From the NCBI GenBank assembly GCA_045804965.1, contig JBJMMD010000047.1:372001-436000 (forward strand): DNA of 64,000 bases. Direction: 5' to 3'. Shown here piece by piece: positions 8,844-17,328 of the stretch. Each line of letters starts with the position of its first letter. Position 1 is the first letter of the stretch. The position numbers and the translations under genes were made by a program. This DNA is from CAVTUU01 sp045804965. GTDB taxonomy: Bacteria; Chloroflexota; Chloroflexia; Thermomicrobiales; UBA6265. The notes under the pieces are model-generated. The model saw nothing but the letters and a program-made list of their open reading frames with translations. It searched no databases and was not told the origin of the DNA.

Positions 8844-9739
8844 TGATTGCAGCGGACCTTCTTCTACATTCAGATCAAGCGGTTGACCAGAGCGGGGAGC
8901 TCATCAGCGTCGGCGTCGGCGAAGCCGGGTGGCTCTACACCGGCTTAACCGTGCGGCGATTGCGGCTAGGAGAAATCTGGGTCTTTGAACTCCTTGAGGA
9001 CGAAGCGGCGATAGTCCCCCTCAGCGGGCGCTGCCGTATTGAAAACGGTGACTCGACTTGGTCAATCGGCGAGCGTGCGTCACCCTTCACGGGAAAGCCG
9101 TGGGCACTCTATCTCCCGGTCGGCACCTCCGGAACGATCACTGCCGAAACCGCGTGTGAACTTGCAATGTGCACCACGAGAGCCGATTTGCCTTGTTCGC
9201 CAAAACTTGTTCGGCCCGAAGACGTCGAGGTCGAAATTCGTGGGGCCGGCAATGCGTGCCGACAAATCAATCACATCGTCAAGCCGGAGTTCCCGGCCCA
9301 GCGTCTTCTGGTCGTTGAAGTCTTCACACCAAGCGGCAATTGGTCGAGTTATCCACCGCACAAGCATGACGTGAGCGACCTGCCGCGGGAAGCCGACCTC
9401 GAGGAGATTTACTATTACCGCGTCGATCCGCCCGAAGGTTTCGGTCTCCAACGGCTTCATACTGTCGATGGCACCATCGACCAGGCCTATACCATCCACG
9501 ATGGCGATCTCTTAATCGTTCCCAATGGCTACCATACGTTTGCCGTGGCGCAGGGCTATACGGGTTACTACTTGAATATTCTTGCCGGAAACGAGCGGAT
9601 TCGGACCATGCAACCCTCCGACGATCCGCGCTACGCGTGGGTTCGCGATACCTGGACTGATGAGATGGTCGCCGGCCTCACCGGCTGGCAGGACATCGAC
9701 GAACGCGTCAATCGCGGCGCTGGCCACCGACCCCGGTAA
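8843..9739 (+). CDS. iolB: 5-deoxy-glucuronate isomerase IolB
   Basis: IolB converts 5-deoxy-D-glucuronate into 2-deoxy-5-keto-D-gluconate in inositol breakdown. This 298-residue bicupin protein matches the family closely: PPHKHD (metal ligands), LEEIYYYRV, the GFGLQRLHTVDG segment, GDLLIVPNGYH and YYLNILAGNERI. The length is close to the usual 270-300 residues. The ATG overlaps the TGA of iolG (ATGA arrangement) and iolD follows 37 bases later. This is one of the most specific markers for inositol catabolism in the window. Confidence 0.95.
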   Translation: MIAADLLLHSDQAVDQSGELISVGVGEAGWLYTGLTVRRLRLGEIWVFELLEDEAAIVPLSGRCRIENGDSTWSIGERASPFTGKPWALYLPVGTSGTITAETACELAMCTTRADLPCSPKLVRPEDVEVEIRGAGNACRQINHIVKPEFPAQRLLVVEVFTPSGNWSSYPPHKHDVSDLPREADLEEIYYYRVDPPEGFGLQRLHTVDGTIDQAYTIHDGDLLIVPNGYHTFAVAQGYTGYYLNILAGNERIRTMQPSDDPRYAWVRDTWTDEMVAGLTGWQDIDERVNRGAGHRPR

Positions 9740-9776
9740 CCTATATTCGAGCGTTTCATGCTGAAGGGAGTCAATC

Positions 9777-11648
9777 GTGCGGACTGTTCGCATGACCACC
9801 GCTCAAGCAATTGTCCGGTTCCTTGCCGCCCAGTACGTTTCGCGGGACGGTCAACGACAGCGGTTCATCCCCGGCATATTTGGTATTTTCGGTCATGGTA
9901 ACGTGACCGGGCTCGGTCAGGCGCTGGAAGAGGTTGGCGCCGATCTTCCCTATCACCAGCCGCGAAGCGAGCAAGGGATGGTGCATACTGCAGTTGCTTT
10001 TGCCAAGATGAAGAATAGGCTGCAAGCGCTCGCCTGCACCTCCTCGGTCGGGCCGGGCGCGACTAACATGATCACCGGCGCGGCAGTGGCGACCGTCAAC
10101 CGTGTCCCCGTCTTGCTGTTGCCTGGCGACACGTTCGCCAGCCGGCGTCCGCATCCAGTGCTGCAGCAACTCGAACATCCGATGAGCCAAGATCTCAGTG
10201 TCAACGACGCATTTCGGCCCGTGTCCCGGTTTTGGGACCGCATCAATCGACCAGAACAGCTGCTCAGCAGCCTGCCGGAAGCGATTCGGGTCCTTGCCGA
10301 TCCGGCAGAAACCGGTGCTGTCACGATCGCGTTACCGCAGGACGTTCAAGCTGAGGCCTTCGACTTTCCAGCCAATTTTCTTGATGAACGAATTGCGCGA
10401 GTGGCGCGCCCGCTTCCCGCCGAATCAGAACTGGCTGAGGCGCTGCAGCTGCTGGCGGAGGCAGATGCCCCGCTAATCATCGCCGGGGGCGGGGTGATTT
10501 ACTCAGACGCTTCAGAAGCCCTCGCCAAGCTTGCCGAAACCGGCGGCATTCCCGTCTCGGAAACACAAGCAGGTAAGGGCTCGCTGCCTTGGACCAATGC
10601 CTGGAATGTTGGTCCGATCGGTTCGACCGGAGGCATCGCGGCGAATAGGCTCGCCGCCGACGCGGACCTCGTCTTCGCCGTTGGAACGCGGCTCTCCGAC
10701 TTCACGACTGCCTCACACACGGCTTTCCAGAATCCGGCAGTCAAGTTCATCGGCCTTAACGTCAATGCCATGGACGCATCCAAGCTCGGCGGCTTGGCGC
10801 TCATCGGGGACGCGCGAGCGACAATGGATGCGTTGGCGAAACGGCTTGGCGCCGCGCAATACCGGACCTCGGCAGACTACATACGCAAGATTTCAGGACT
10901 CAAGGAAGAATGGAATGATACGGTCGATCAGCTTCGCGCTGTTGACGACGGCGGCCCGTTAACCCAAGCGAATGTGATTGGGCTGGTCAACGACGCCAGC
11001 GGAGATCGAGATGTCGTCGTGTGTGCTGCCGGCGGAATGCCGGGCGATCTTCATAAGCTCTGGCGGCCCATTGATCCGAAGGGCTACCACTTGGAATACG
11101 GCTATTCGTGTATGGGTTACGAGATCGCCGGTGGATTGGGTGCCAAAATGGCCGACCCGTCTCGCGATGTCTACGTGATGGTTGGAGACGGAAGCTATCT
11201 CATGCTTCACACCGAACTTGTGACGTCATTGCAAGAGGGTTACAAGCTCATCATCGTGCTCGTCGACAACAGCGGTTATCAGTGCATCCGCGGGTTGCAA
11301 ATGGCTTCGGGTTCGCCTTCCTTCGGCAACGAGTTCCGCTATCGCGGCACTGAGAGTGGCAGACTCGACGGCGCATTCATGTCGGTCGATTTCGCGCTCA
11401 ATGCGGAAAGCCTCGGCGCTGTCGCGTTCCGCGCCTCGACTGCCGATGAGCTACAGGAGGCACTTGAAAAAGCGAAGCAAACAGAGCACACCACCGTCAT
11501 TCATGTTCGAGTCGACGTCGATGCGCGGGTCCCAGGATTCGACAGCTGGTGGGATGTGCCAATCGCTCAGGTAAGTGGCGAGGGAAGCGTCAAGGAGGCA
11601 TTCGCTGGCTATCAGGACGCGCGCTCACGCCAACGCTATCTGCATTAG
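9777..11648 (+). CDS. iolD: 3D-(3,5/4)-trihydroxycyclohexane-1,2-dione hydrolase IolD
   Basis: IolD is a ThDP-dependent hydrolase that opens the cyclohexane ring of the IolE product, giving 5-deoxy-glucuronate. The 623-residue protein has the three-domain ThDP fold of the acetolactate synthase family, with catalytic Glu65 in PRSEQGMVH, a central domain, and a C-terminal ThDP-binding domain with GDGSYLMLHTEL and VDNSGYQCI. The N-terminal RFLAAQYVSRDGQ and GIFGHGN segments are typical of IolD. It starts at GTG 9777 after a GAAGGGAG ribosome binding site. It is the last gene of the operon; about 250 bases follow before the next gene, without a clear terminator. Confidence 0.95.
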   Translation: MRTVRMTTAQAIVRFLAAQYVSRDGQRQRFIPGIFGIFGHGNVTGLGQALEEVGADLPYHQPRSEQGMVHTAVAFAKMKNRLQALACTSSVGPGATNMITGAAVATVNRVPVLLLPGDTFASRRPHPVLQQLEHPMSQDLSVNDAFRPVSRFWDRINRPEQLLSSLPEAIRVLADPAETGAVTIALPQDVQAEAFDFPANFLDERIARVARPLPAESELAEALQLLAEADAPLIIAGGGVIYSDASEALAKLAETGGIPVSETQAGKGSLPWTNAWNVGPIGSTGGIAANRLAADADLVFAVGTRLSDFTTASHTAFQNPAVKFIGLNVNAMDASKLGGLALIGDARATMDALAKRLGAAQYRTSADYIRKISGLKEEWNDTVDQLRAVDDGGPLTQANVIGLVNDASGDRDVVVCAAGGMPGDLHKLWRPIDPKGYHLEYGYSCMGYEIAGGLGAKMADPSRDVYVMVGDGSYLMLHTELVTSLQEGYKLIIVLVDNSGYQCIRGLQMASGSPSFGNEFRYRGTESGRLDGAFMSVDFALNAESLGAVAFRASTADELQEALEKAKQTEHTTVIHVRVDVDARVPGFDSWWDVPIAQVSGEGSVKEAFAGYQDARSRQRYLH

Positions 11649-11900
11649 CAGACGGTAATGCTGCAAACGAAGGTGTCGGAAACGGGCGTTACTGTTAGAC
11701 AGACGACTTCATAACCAATCAGGCGAGCAAACGGCGACGAATGGCGCTGACGGCCTGCTCAGTAGATGAATATTCGAATACGCGGTCTTTCGAGTATTCC
11801 TGCTTTGGCCACTTCTCGGCACACTGCGGTCTGATTCTGCGCTTGTCTTCGCACGAGCCTCACCTGCGCTGATCTAGACGCATCAAGGAGCTCACCAGCG

Positions 11901-12311
11901 ATGATCACCGACGTTGGCCATCCAGCATTTCGCGCGTACGACCTCGACGAGACGTTGACGTTTTACAAAAAGCTCGGGCTGTCCGAATCGTTTCGACTCA
12001 ATCATGCGGACGGCTCAGTTATGCTCGTTTATCTCCACGTCAGCGGCGATCGCTTTCTTGAGATTTTTCCGAACGGTCCGGAGCCTGATCCTAACGGCGT
12101 GCACAACTTTCATCACCTCTGCCTCCTGACCGACAATCTGACCGGCATGGTTGAGCGCCTGCGCAAGCAGGATGTCGCGATACAGCAAGAACCCAAGATG
12201 GGTCTCGACCATAATCTCCAAGCTTGGATTCGTGATCCGGACGGCAACGACATTGAACTCATGGAACTGTCAGAAGAGTCGCCGCAACGGAAAGTCGCGC
12301 GCTCAGCGTAG
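11901..12311 (+). CDS. VOC-family (glyoxalase/bleomycin resistance-type) protein
   Basis: This 136-residue protein has the beta-alpha-beta-beta-beta modules of the vicinal oxygen chelate superfamily. Likely metal ligands are His8 (GHPAF), Glu near DRFLEIFP, His in FHHLCL and Glu in GNDIELMEL. The tail IRDPDGNDIELMEL is the classic VOC ending. An AAGGAG ribosome binding site precedes the ATG. It could be a glyoxalase, epimerase or isomerase; nearby sugar genes suggest action on a small oxo-compound, but this is a guess. It is convergent with the downstream minus-strand dehydrogenase. Confidence 0.85.
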   Translation: MITDVGHPAFRAYDLDETLTFYKKLGLSESFRLNHADGSVMLVYLHVSGDRFLEIFPNGPEPDPNGVHNFHHLCLLTDNLTGMVERLRKQDVAIQQEPKMGLDHNLQAWIRDPDGNDIELMELSEESPQRKVARSA

Positions 12312-12331
12312 ACCTCGTGCCTGTACCGGTT

Positions 12332-12349
12332 GGCGCGACTTTCCGCGCC
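12332..12349. terminator. Possible weak hairpin between convergent genes
   Basis: GGCGCG (12332-12337) and CGCGCC (12344-12349) form a 6-bp stem with a 6-base loop in the 52-base gap between the VOC gene and the convergent Gfo/Idh/MocA gene. There is no clear T-run on either side, so a terminator role is only suggested by position. Confidence 0.25.
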
Positions 12350-12363
12350 TACGTTCAAGGCAT

Positions 12364-13440
12364 CTATAAGCGCACCGGACGACCAGTTCGTGATGATTCA
12401 TAGACAGCCTCGATGATCGCCAAAGATACGCGGGCGTCTTCGCCGGTGACCGCAGGAGATCTGCCTTCGATCAACGAGTCGAGAAAATCTTGAATCTGCA
12501 AAACGTGAAAAAGTGGGAATCCCGGTTTACCTTTTTCTTCCCATTCCCAAACCGCGCGAAACGATTCCTCGCCCGGCACGGTCCAGACATCATTGAACCC
12601 TTGCTGACCCTCAGGAAATTCCCAGACGCTCGCGGTCGGTCCCTTGTCTCCATGGACCACGACGCGATAGCCTGACTCTGGTTGCACGGTCGTGGCGGCT
12701 TGGATCGTCGCGAGAGCGCCTGAGTCGAATGTCACGGCCGCTACGGCAGTGTCTTCGACGTCAATATAGCCAGCGTGTCGAAAGGTCGCGAAGTGGCCGA
12801 AGACTTCAGTCGGTCTTCCCATAAACCACTGCAGCAAGTCGATCGCGTGCACGGCCTGATTCATCAACGCTCCGCCGCCTTCAGTCTCCCATTTACCTCG
12901 CCATGGATCGGATGCGAAATACTCCGGCGATCTCCAAATCCTGACAGTGCATTCGCCCAAAGTCGGCTTACCCAGTCGCCCGGTGTCGATCGCCTTTCGT
13001 ATTCGCTGGGCTGCTGGCCAGAACCTGCGCTGAAAGATCACGCCAAAGGTGATCCCAGCTTGGGTAACTGCCTCGATCATGCGGTCGGCACCATCAGTTG
13101 AAATCGAAATCGGTTTCTCGCAGAGAACGTGGACTCCCGCGTGCGCCGCGGCGACGACCAATTCTTCGTGCGCAGGATGGGGCGCACAAATGAGGACTGC
13201 TTCCACGTCGCCCTCGCGGAGGAGCGTTTCGGCGTCGTCGAACACACGGGGCACATCGTATTTCGAAGCAACGGCGTGGGCTCGGTCGATGTCTCGGTCG
13301 CAGCACGCCACGAATCTGGCGGTTGGCAGCTTGTTGAGCGCCATCGCATGGATCGTCGCGATCCTGCCGCACCCAATCAGCCCCGTTCGAATTTGGCGCG
13401 TCGTCGGCTCTGGTTCCAAAGTAATTGTTCTCCGAATCAC
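12364..13440 (-). CDS. Gfo/Idh/MocA-family oxidoreductase
   Basis: This 358-residue protein is another sugar or cyclitol dehydrogenase. The Rossmann motif is GLIGCGRIA (about residues 19-27), and the catalytic lysine is in CEKPIS. The NQAVHAIDLLQWFMG segment holds the conserved active-site His/Asp of the family. GTG 13440 is the apparent start. It lies 39 bases downstream of a sugar-isomerase-like gene and repeats the isomerase plus dehydrogenase pairing seen at 2645-4730. No transporter is attached to this pair. The substrate is unknown. Confidence 0.9.
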   Translation of the reverse strand: MIRRTITLEPEPTTRQIRTGLIGCGRIATIHAMALNKLPTARFVACCDRDIDRAHAVASKYDVPRVFDDAETLLREGDVEAVLICAPHPAHEELVVAAAHAGVHVLCEKPISISTDGADRMIEAVTQAGITFGVIFQRRFWPAAQRIRKAIDTGRLGKPTLGECTVRIWRSPEYFASDPWRGKWETEGGGALMNQAVHAIDLLQWFMGRPTEVFGHFATFRHAGYIDVEDTAVAAVTFDSGALATIQAATTVQPESGYRVVVHGDKGPTASVWEFPEGQQGFNDVWTVPGEESFRAVWEWEEKGKPGFPLFHVLQIQDFLDSLIEGRSPAVTGEDARVSLAIIEAVYESSRTGRPVRL

Positions 13441-13479
13441 TACGAACGCACGGTCGCCTTCCGCGCCGCGTCTATTTAT

Positions 13480-14412
13480 TCAAGACGGCAACCGCTTCTG
13501 TTTCAAGTAGTCCGCGGCAAACTTGACTCCGGCCAGACCGGGGCAAAGCGGATCTTCGTTTTCAATCGCGATGGCATCGTCATAGGCAATGTCCCGAAGC
13601 GCCGAAAAGATCGCCGGCCAATCGAGGTCTCCGAGCCCGGGCAGCCGATAACGCCACCAGCTGCTGCCCAAAATGCCTTGGCGCGCGAGCCGGCCGTGGA
13701 GGATTTCAACATCCTTGCCATCGACGTGGAAAATGCGCGAACCATAGTCCCGAATTAGGTCGGGGATGTTGGGGATGCGGAGCCAGACTAAATGCGATGG
13801 ATCGAAACTGAGGCCTATTGCCGGTGACGGCACCGCCTCGAACATCGCATCCCACAGTTCCGGGCTGTGCGCGATATTGCCCTCGCGACCGCCTCGGCCG
13901 GCAGTCTCAAAGGCGATTCGCACTCCTAGCTCCTGAGCCCGCTCGGCGATCGGCCCGTAGACCTCTCGAAAGATGCGTAGATTGTCCGCGACACGATTGG
14001 ATTCGTGGTTGTCGCCAACGCCCGGCATGCCGTAGAAGTTCATGCCAAATGCCGAGCCCGCGAAGGTGACGACTGTTGCCACGCCGAGCACCGCGGAAGC
14101 CTCGATTGTCTTCTGGAAATAGGCGGTACGCTCATCTCGTAATGCCAGATCCGCAGTGAGAAGATTGGTCATTGGCGCGAGCGCGTGAATCGACATGCCG
14201 AACCGATCGAGCAATTCCCGAATCGAGTCGGGCCCGTTCGCCAAAATCTCGTCTGGATCGAGGTGCCCCGCGTAAGACACGTCTCCGATGATGGGATAAG
14301 TCGGACCGAGATTGACCTCGATTGAGTCGAGTCCATGCTCAGCGGACCAGCGAACCAGGTCGGGGAGTGGCATCGGTTCAATGCCGACAAGCGACGCGAA
14401 CCCGATCTTCAT
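13480..14412 (-). CDS. Sugar phosphate isomerase/epimerase-type TIM-barrel protein
   Basis: This 310-residue protein belongs to the xylose-isomerase-like TIM-barrel superfamily. Candidate metal ligands appear in AFETAGR, SFDPSHLVWL, HVDGKDVEI and AIENEDPLCPG, the last closely matching the protein at 3807-4730 (ENEDP..PG). I chose ATG 14412 because GAGAGGAA lies just upstream; a longer start seven codons earlier would include that site in the coding region. It is transcribed with the Gfo/Idh/MocA gene downstream. The specific reaction is not clear. Confidence 0.87.
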   Translation of the reverse strand: MKIGFASLVGIEPMPLPDLVRWSAEHGLDSIEVNLGPTYPIIGDVSYAGHLDPDEILANGPDSIRELLDRFGMSIHALAPMTNLLTADLALRDERTAYFQKTIEASAVLGVATVVTFAGSAFGMNFYGMPGVGDNHESNRVADNLRIFREVYGPIAERAQELGVRIAFETAGRGGREGNIAHSPELWDAMFEAVPSPAIGLSFDPSHLVWLRIPNIPDLIRDYGSRIFHVDGKDVEILHGRLARQGILGSSWWRYRLPGLGDLDWPAIFSALRDIAYDDAIAIENEDPLCPGLAGVKFAADYLKQKRLPS

Positions 14413-14503
14413 GCGTTCCTCTCGTCCCAACACGAAATTTGACGTTGGCGAATCGTATCAAAGGTGTGGCAACACATTCGCCTAGTCCTGCTGAGTTACG
14501 ATC

Positions 14504-14512
14504 TGCTATTAT
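14504..14512 (+). promoter_or_regulatory. Candidate extended -10 promoter of the ribosomal protection gene
   Basis: TGCTATTAT contains a TG dinucleotide one base before TATTAT (5/6 match to the -10 consensus). No good -35 is present at the usual distance, as often seen in extended -10 promoters. It would start RNA near 14519, about 38 bases before the leader ORF. Confidence 0.4.
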
Positions 14513-14556
14513 GCTGTGCGGTATTGACGCCTATATGTAGTCCAAAGGAGAGTCGC

Positions 14557-14661
14557 ATGCGCCAATCGTTGAAGAGTCCAGCCGTCGGAAGCTTCTTCAA
14601 CGAAAGTGTGACGCATGGCGATTGTCAATCTCGGGATTCTGGCGCATGTAGACGCCGGTAA
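14557..14661 (+). CDS. Putative leader peptide overlapping the ribosomal protection gene
   Basis: A 34-codon ORF starts at ATG 14557, six bases after a near-perfect ribosome binding site AAAGGAG (14544-14550). It ends at 14661, 47 bases inside the downstream GTPase gene in another frame. The peptide (starting MRQSLKSPAVGS) has no recognised domain. The downstream gene itself has a poor ribosome binding site, so ribosomes arriving through this ORF may control access to its ATG. tet(M)-type genes of other bacteria are known to carry leader peptides and attenuators; the parallel here is inference from layout. Confidence 0.45.
   Translation: MRQSLKSPAVGSFFNESVTHGDCQSRDSGACRRR
14567..14602 (+). 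promoter_or_regulatory. Hairpin within the leader region
   Basis: CGTTGAAGA (14567-14575) pairs perfectly with TCTTCAACG (14594-14602). The 18-base loop can pair further through TCC and GGA. The stem lies inside the leader ORF and ends 12 bases before the GTPase ATG. Translation of the leader would melt it, which fits an attenuation or translation-coupling switch. No T-run follows directly, so translational control is more likely than termination. Confidence 0.45.
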
Positions 14662-16585
14662 AACAAGCCTCACGGAACGAATTCTCTTTGAAAGAGGCGT
14701 GATTGAGTCGGTCGGGAGCGTCGACAAGGGCACGACCCAGACCGACACGATGGAGCTTGAACGTGCCCGCGGCATCACCATCAAATCCGCGGTCGTCTCC
14801 TTCCACTTACACGACCTCAAAGTCAATCTCATTGATACTCCCGGGCACACTGATTTCGTAGCCGAAGTTGAGCGCTCGTTGCAGGTGCTTGACGCGGTCG
14901 TACTCGTGATCTCCGCGGTCGAGGGCGTTCAATCCCAAACGCGGCGTCTCGTCCAAGCGGTTTGCGCCGCGCATCTCCCAATGATCATCTTCGTCAACAA
15001 GATCGATCGACTCGGCGCCCGTGGAGAGCCACTCCTTGAGGATATCAGTCGCAAGCTCAAGCTTCGCGTCGTGCCCTTGACGACTGCCAACGGGCTCGGC
15101 GACCGGACGGCGGAAGTCTTCCGCTGCGACCGTCAGGACTCGTCCTGGCGAGCACCCGTGATTGATCTGCTTGCGGAGTCGAATGAGGAAGTGATCGCGG
15201 AGTTCGATCGCACGGACGGCAACCTCAACGCATTTTTTCTTGATGCCGAACTCCGTGAGCAGGTCGCCGCTGGCGCGATCGTTCCGATTTTGTTCGGATC
15301 GGCGGTGACCGGCGCTGGCGTTCCCGACCTCCTCGACGGGATTGAGCACTGGCTTCCGCCGGCCTCGGAATTGCTCGTCGCCCCCGTTGAGGGTACGGTG
15401 TTCAAGATCGCGCGCCGCTCCTCTGGTGAGAAGATTGCCTATGTCCGGCTCTTTGCGGGAAGCCTGGCGGTGCGCGAGCGCGTGACGGTCCACACAAACA
15501 ACAGAATCGGCGACAACCAGATCATTGAGGAACGGATAACTGGCATCGAGCGCTTCGAATCGGGAGGCACTCAATCTGTCAATAGGGCAAGCGCTGGTGA
15601 AATCGTCGTACTGCACGGCATGCGAGCGGCGCGTATTGGCGATCGCATCGGCGATCAAGTTCCGCCTCCACGAGAATTCAATCGTGCATTTCCCGCGCCG
15701 GTGCTAGAGAGCGTCGTACGTCCGATCGATGCTAGACGATTGACGCCTCTGCGCGAGGCGCTCGAACAGCTCTCCGAACAGGATCCGCTCATATCGCTAC
15801 GCCAGCGCAACGACCAGGGCGAGATCTCCGTTCGGCTCTTTGGCGAGGTTCAGAAGGAAGTCATTGCCGACACGCTCGCGCTCGAATTTGGAATCGCCGT
15901 AACATTCGAGCCCAGCCAAACGATCTGCATTGAGCGCCCAGTTCGCCCGTGCGAACATGCAGAGTCCATTTCAGATGTTGAGAACCCGTTTTGTGCCACG
16001 CTTGGCTTTCGCATCGAACCGGCCAAAGTCGGAAGCGGCATTCACTATGTTCACGACCTGGGCTCCTTGCCGCTCGCGTATTACCGAGCGATCGAGGAAA
16101 CCGTTCATGAAACGCTGACTCAAGGCTTGCGGGGCTGGGAAGTGACCGACTGCATCGTTACGCTCACCCAAACCGGATTTGTCGCCCCGTTGAGCACTGC
16201 CGCCGACTTCCGCAAGCTCACTCCCCTCGTCCTCATGAGGGCGCTCTGCGACGGAGGGACTCTCGTTTGTGAACCTATCGAAGAGCTCGATCTCGAAATC
16301 CCGGAGAACACGTTTGGGACGGTTTGTGGGGCATTGGTCAGCGCACGCGGGTCGATTCGAAATGCAATTCGTGATGGTTCGACGCACCTTATCGTCTGCG
16401 ACGTTCCGACTTCAACACTGCGAACCGTCGAACAGCAATTACCCGGTTTGACTCGCGGCGAAGGTTCGTGGGTGACGAGCTTTGCGGGCTACCTTCCAGT
16501 GTCCGGGGATACACCCGTGCGCGCGCGCCTTGGCCCGAATCCGCTCAACCGCTCCCACTATCTCGCCGAAGTCGCGCAAATGTAG
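14615..16585 (+). CDS. Tet(M)/Otr(A)-type ribosomal protection GTPase
   Basis: This 656-residue translational GTPase resembles ribosomal protection proteins more than EF-G (about 690-700 residues); Tet(M) has 639. G motifs are AHVDAGKT (10-17), RGIT (52-55), DTPGH (74-78) and NKID (129-132). GSVDKGTTQTDTMELERARG and the C-terminal GWEVTDC...ADFRKLTPLVL blocks follow the Tet pattern. The loop that in Tet(M) reaches the tetracycline site (YSPVST) reads VAPLST here, keeping the proline but losing the tyrosine. It acts on the ribosome and may confer tetracycline tolerance or have a housekeeping role. It is preceded by a leader ORF and hairpin. Confidence 0.88.
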   Translation: MAIVNLGILAHVDAGKTSLTERILFERGVIESVGSVDKGTTQTDTMELERARGITIKSAVVSFHLHDLKVNLIDTPGHTDFVAEVERSLQVLDAVVLVISAVEGVQSQTRRLVQAVCAAHLPMIIFVNKIDRLGARGEPLLEDISRKLKLRVVPLTTANGLGDRTAEVFRCDRQDSSWRAPVIDLLAESNEEVIAEFDRTDGNLNAFFLDAELREQVAAGAIVPILFGSAVTGAGVPDLLDGIEHWLPPASELLVAPVEGTVFKIARRSSGEKIAYVRLFAGSLAVRERVTVHTNNRIGDNQIIEERITGIERFESGGTQSVNRASAGEIVVLHGMRAARIGDRIGDQVPPPREFNRAFPAPVLESVVRPIDARRLTPLREALEQLSEQDPLISLRQRNDQGEISVRLFGEVQKEVIADTLALEFGIAVTFEPSQTICIERPVRPCEHAESISDVENPFCATLGFRIEPAKVGSGIHYVHDLGSLPLAYYRAIEETVHETLTQGLRGWEVTDCIVTLTQTGFVAPLSTAADFRKLTPLVLMRALCDGGTLVCEPIEELDLEIPENTFGTVCGALVSARGSIRNAIRDGSTHLIVCDVPTSTLRTVEQQLPGLTRGEGSWVTSFAGYLPVSGDTPVRARLGPNPLNRSHYLAEVAQM

Positions 16586-16623
16586 GAAATGCGGAGAGAG
16601 CGCCGCCCGGGAGTAGGGGTATG

Positions 16624-16649
16624 GCTACCAGGTTAGGCGACCTGGTAGC
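16624..16649. terminator. Hairpin between convergent genes, possible bidirectional terminator
   Basis: GCTACCAGGT (16624-16633) and ACCTGGTAGC (16640-16649) form a perfect 10-bp stem with a 6-base loop. It lies 38 bases after the GTPase stop and covers the stop codon of the convergent response regulator. There is no strong T-run on either strand, so it may act as a bidirectional stop or mRNA 3' stabiliser. Confidence 0.45.
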
Positions 16650-17328
16650 GCCAATTAGGCGCCTTATCAGTAGCTTGGACGAGGAGGCCCAGCGCGAGCG
16701 CGGCGCGGACGGCAGCGGCGCTATTGGCAACCCCGAGTTTGTCCAAAATCCTTGAGCGATGGTTTTCGACCGTTTTCGGCTTCAATCCCAAGGCGACGGC
16801 AATTTCCTTGCTCGTCGCGCCATCTGCTAACAGGCGCAGAACCTCACGCTCTCGGTCGCTCAAGTTTTCCACCATTGGTGATGCCGCGCGATTGACAGTC
16901 CTGGAAATGAGCACGCGAATAATCGAATCATGGAGAACGCGCTCGCCCGCGTGCACTTGAAGCACGCCGGTTTGGAGCTCCATAGGACGACACTGCTTGA
17001 GCAAATAGCCGTCGGCGCCTGCTTCAAGCGCGCCGAAAACATATTCTTCGTCGCTGTGAGTGGAGACGATCAAGATCTTAATGTCAGGATGGCGGGCTTT
17101 AATCTGGCGAGTTGCTTCAATCCCGCTCATTTCCGGCATGCAGATGTCCATGAAGATCACGTCGGGTTTCAGTTCTGCGGCTAGCCGGATTGCTTCGACG
17201 GCAGACTCGCTCTCGCCGATCACCTGAACTTGCTCACCTTGCTCCAGAACATACCGCAATCCTGAACGAACAACCGGATGATCATCGACAAGTAGCAAAC
17301 GCACCGGCTCCGAGACTGCATCAGCCAT
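16633..17328 (-). CDS. NarL/LuxR-family response regulator
   Basis: This 231-residue cytoplasmic regulator has an N-terminal receiver domain (residues about 8-125) with the acidic pair DD (15-16), phospho-acceptor Asp61 in FMDICMPEMSG and Lys in YLLKQ. The C-terminal LuxR-type helix-turn-helix (about 155-215) contains LSDREREVLRLLADG and TVENHRSRILDKLG. I chose ATG 17328, which overlaps the end of the histidine kinase by 8 bases; a longer ORF start lies within the kinase and lacks homology. It should be the partner of that kinase. Targets are unknown. Confidence 0.94.
   Translation of the reverse strand: MADAVSEPVRLLLVDDHPVVRSGLRYVLEQGEQVQVIGESESAVEAIRLAAELKPDVIFMDICMPEMSGIEATRQIKARHPDIKILIVSTHSDEEYVFGALEAGADGYLLKQCRPMELQTGVLQVHAGERVLHDSIIRVLISRTVNRAASPMVENLSDREREVLRLLADGATSKEIAVALGLKPKTVENHRSRILDKLGVANSAAAVRAALALGLLVQATDKAPNWRYQVA

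Noticed and set aside
14807..15658. A 283-codon minus-strand ORF
   Set aside because: It lies entirely inside the ribosomal protection GTPase gene, whose protein has all G motifs. The antisense translation has no domain pattern.
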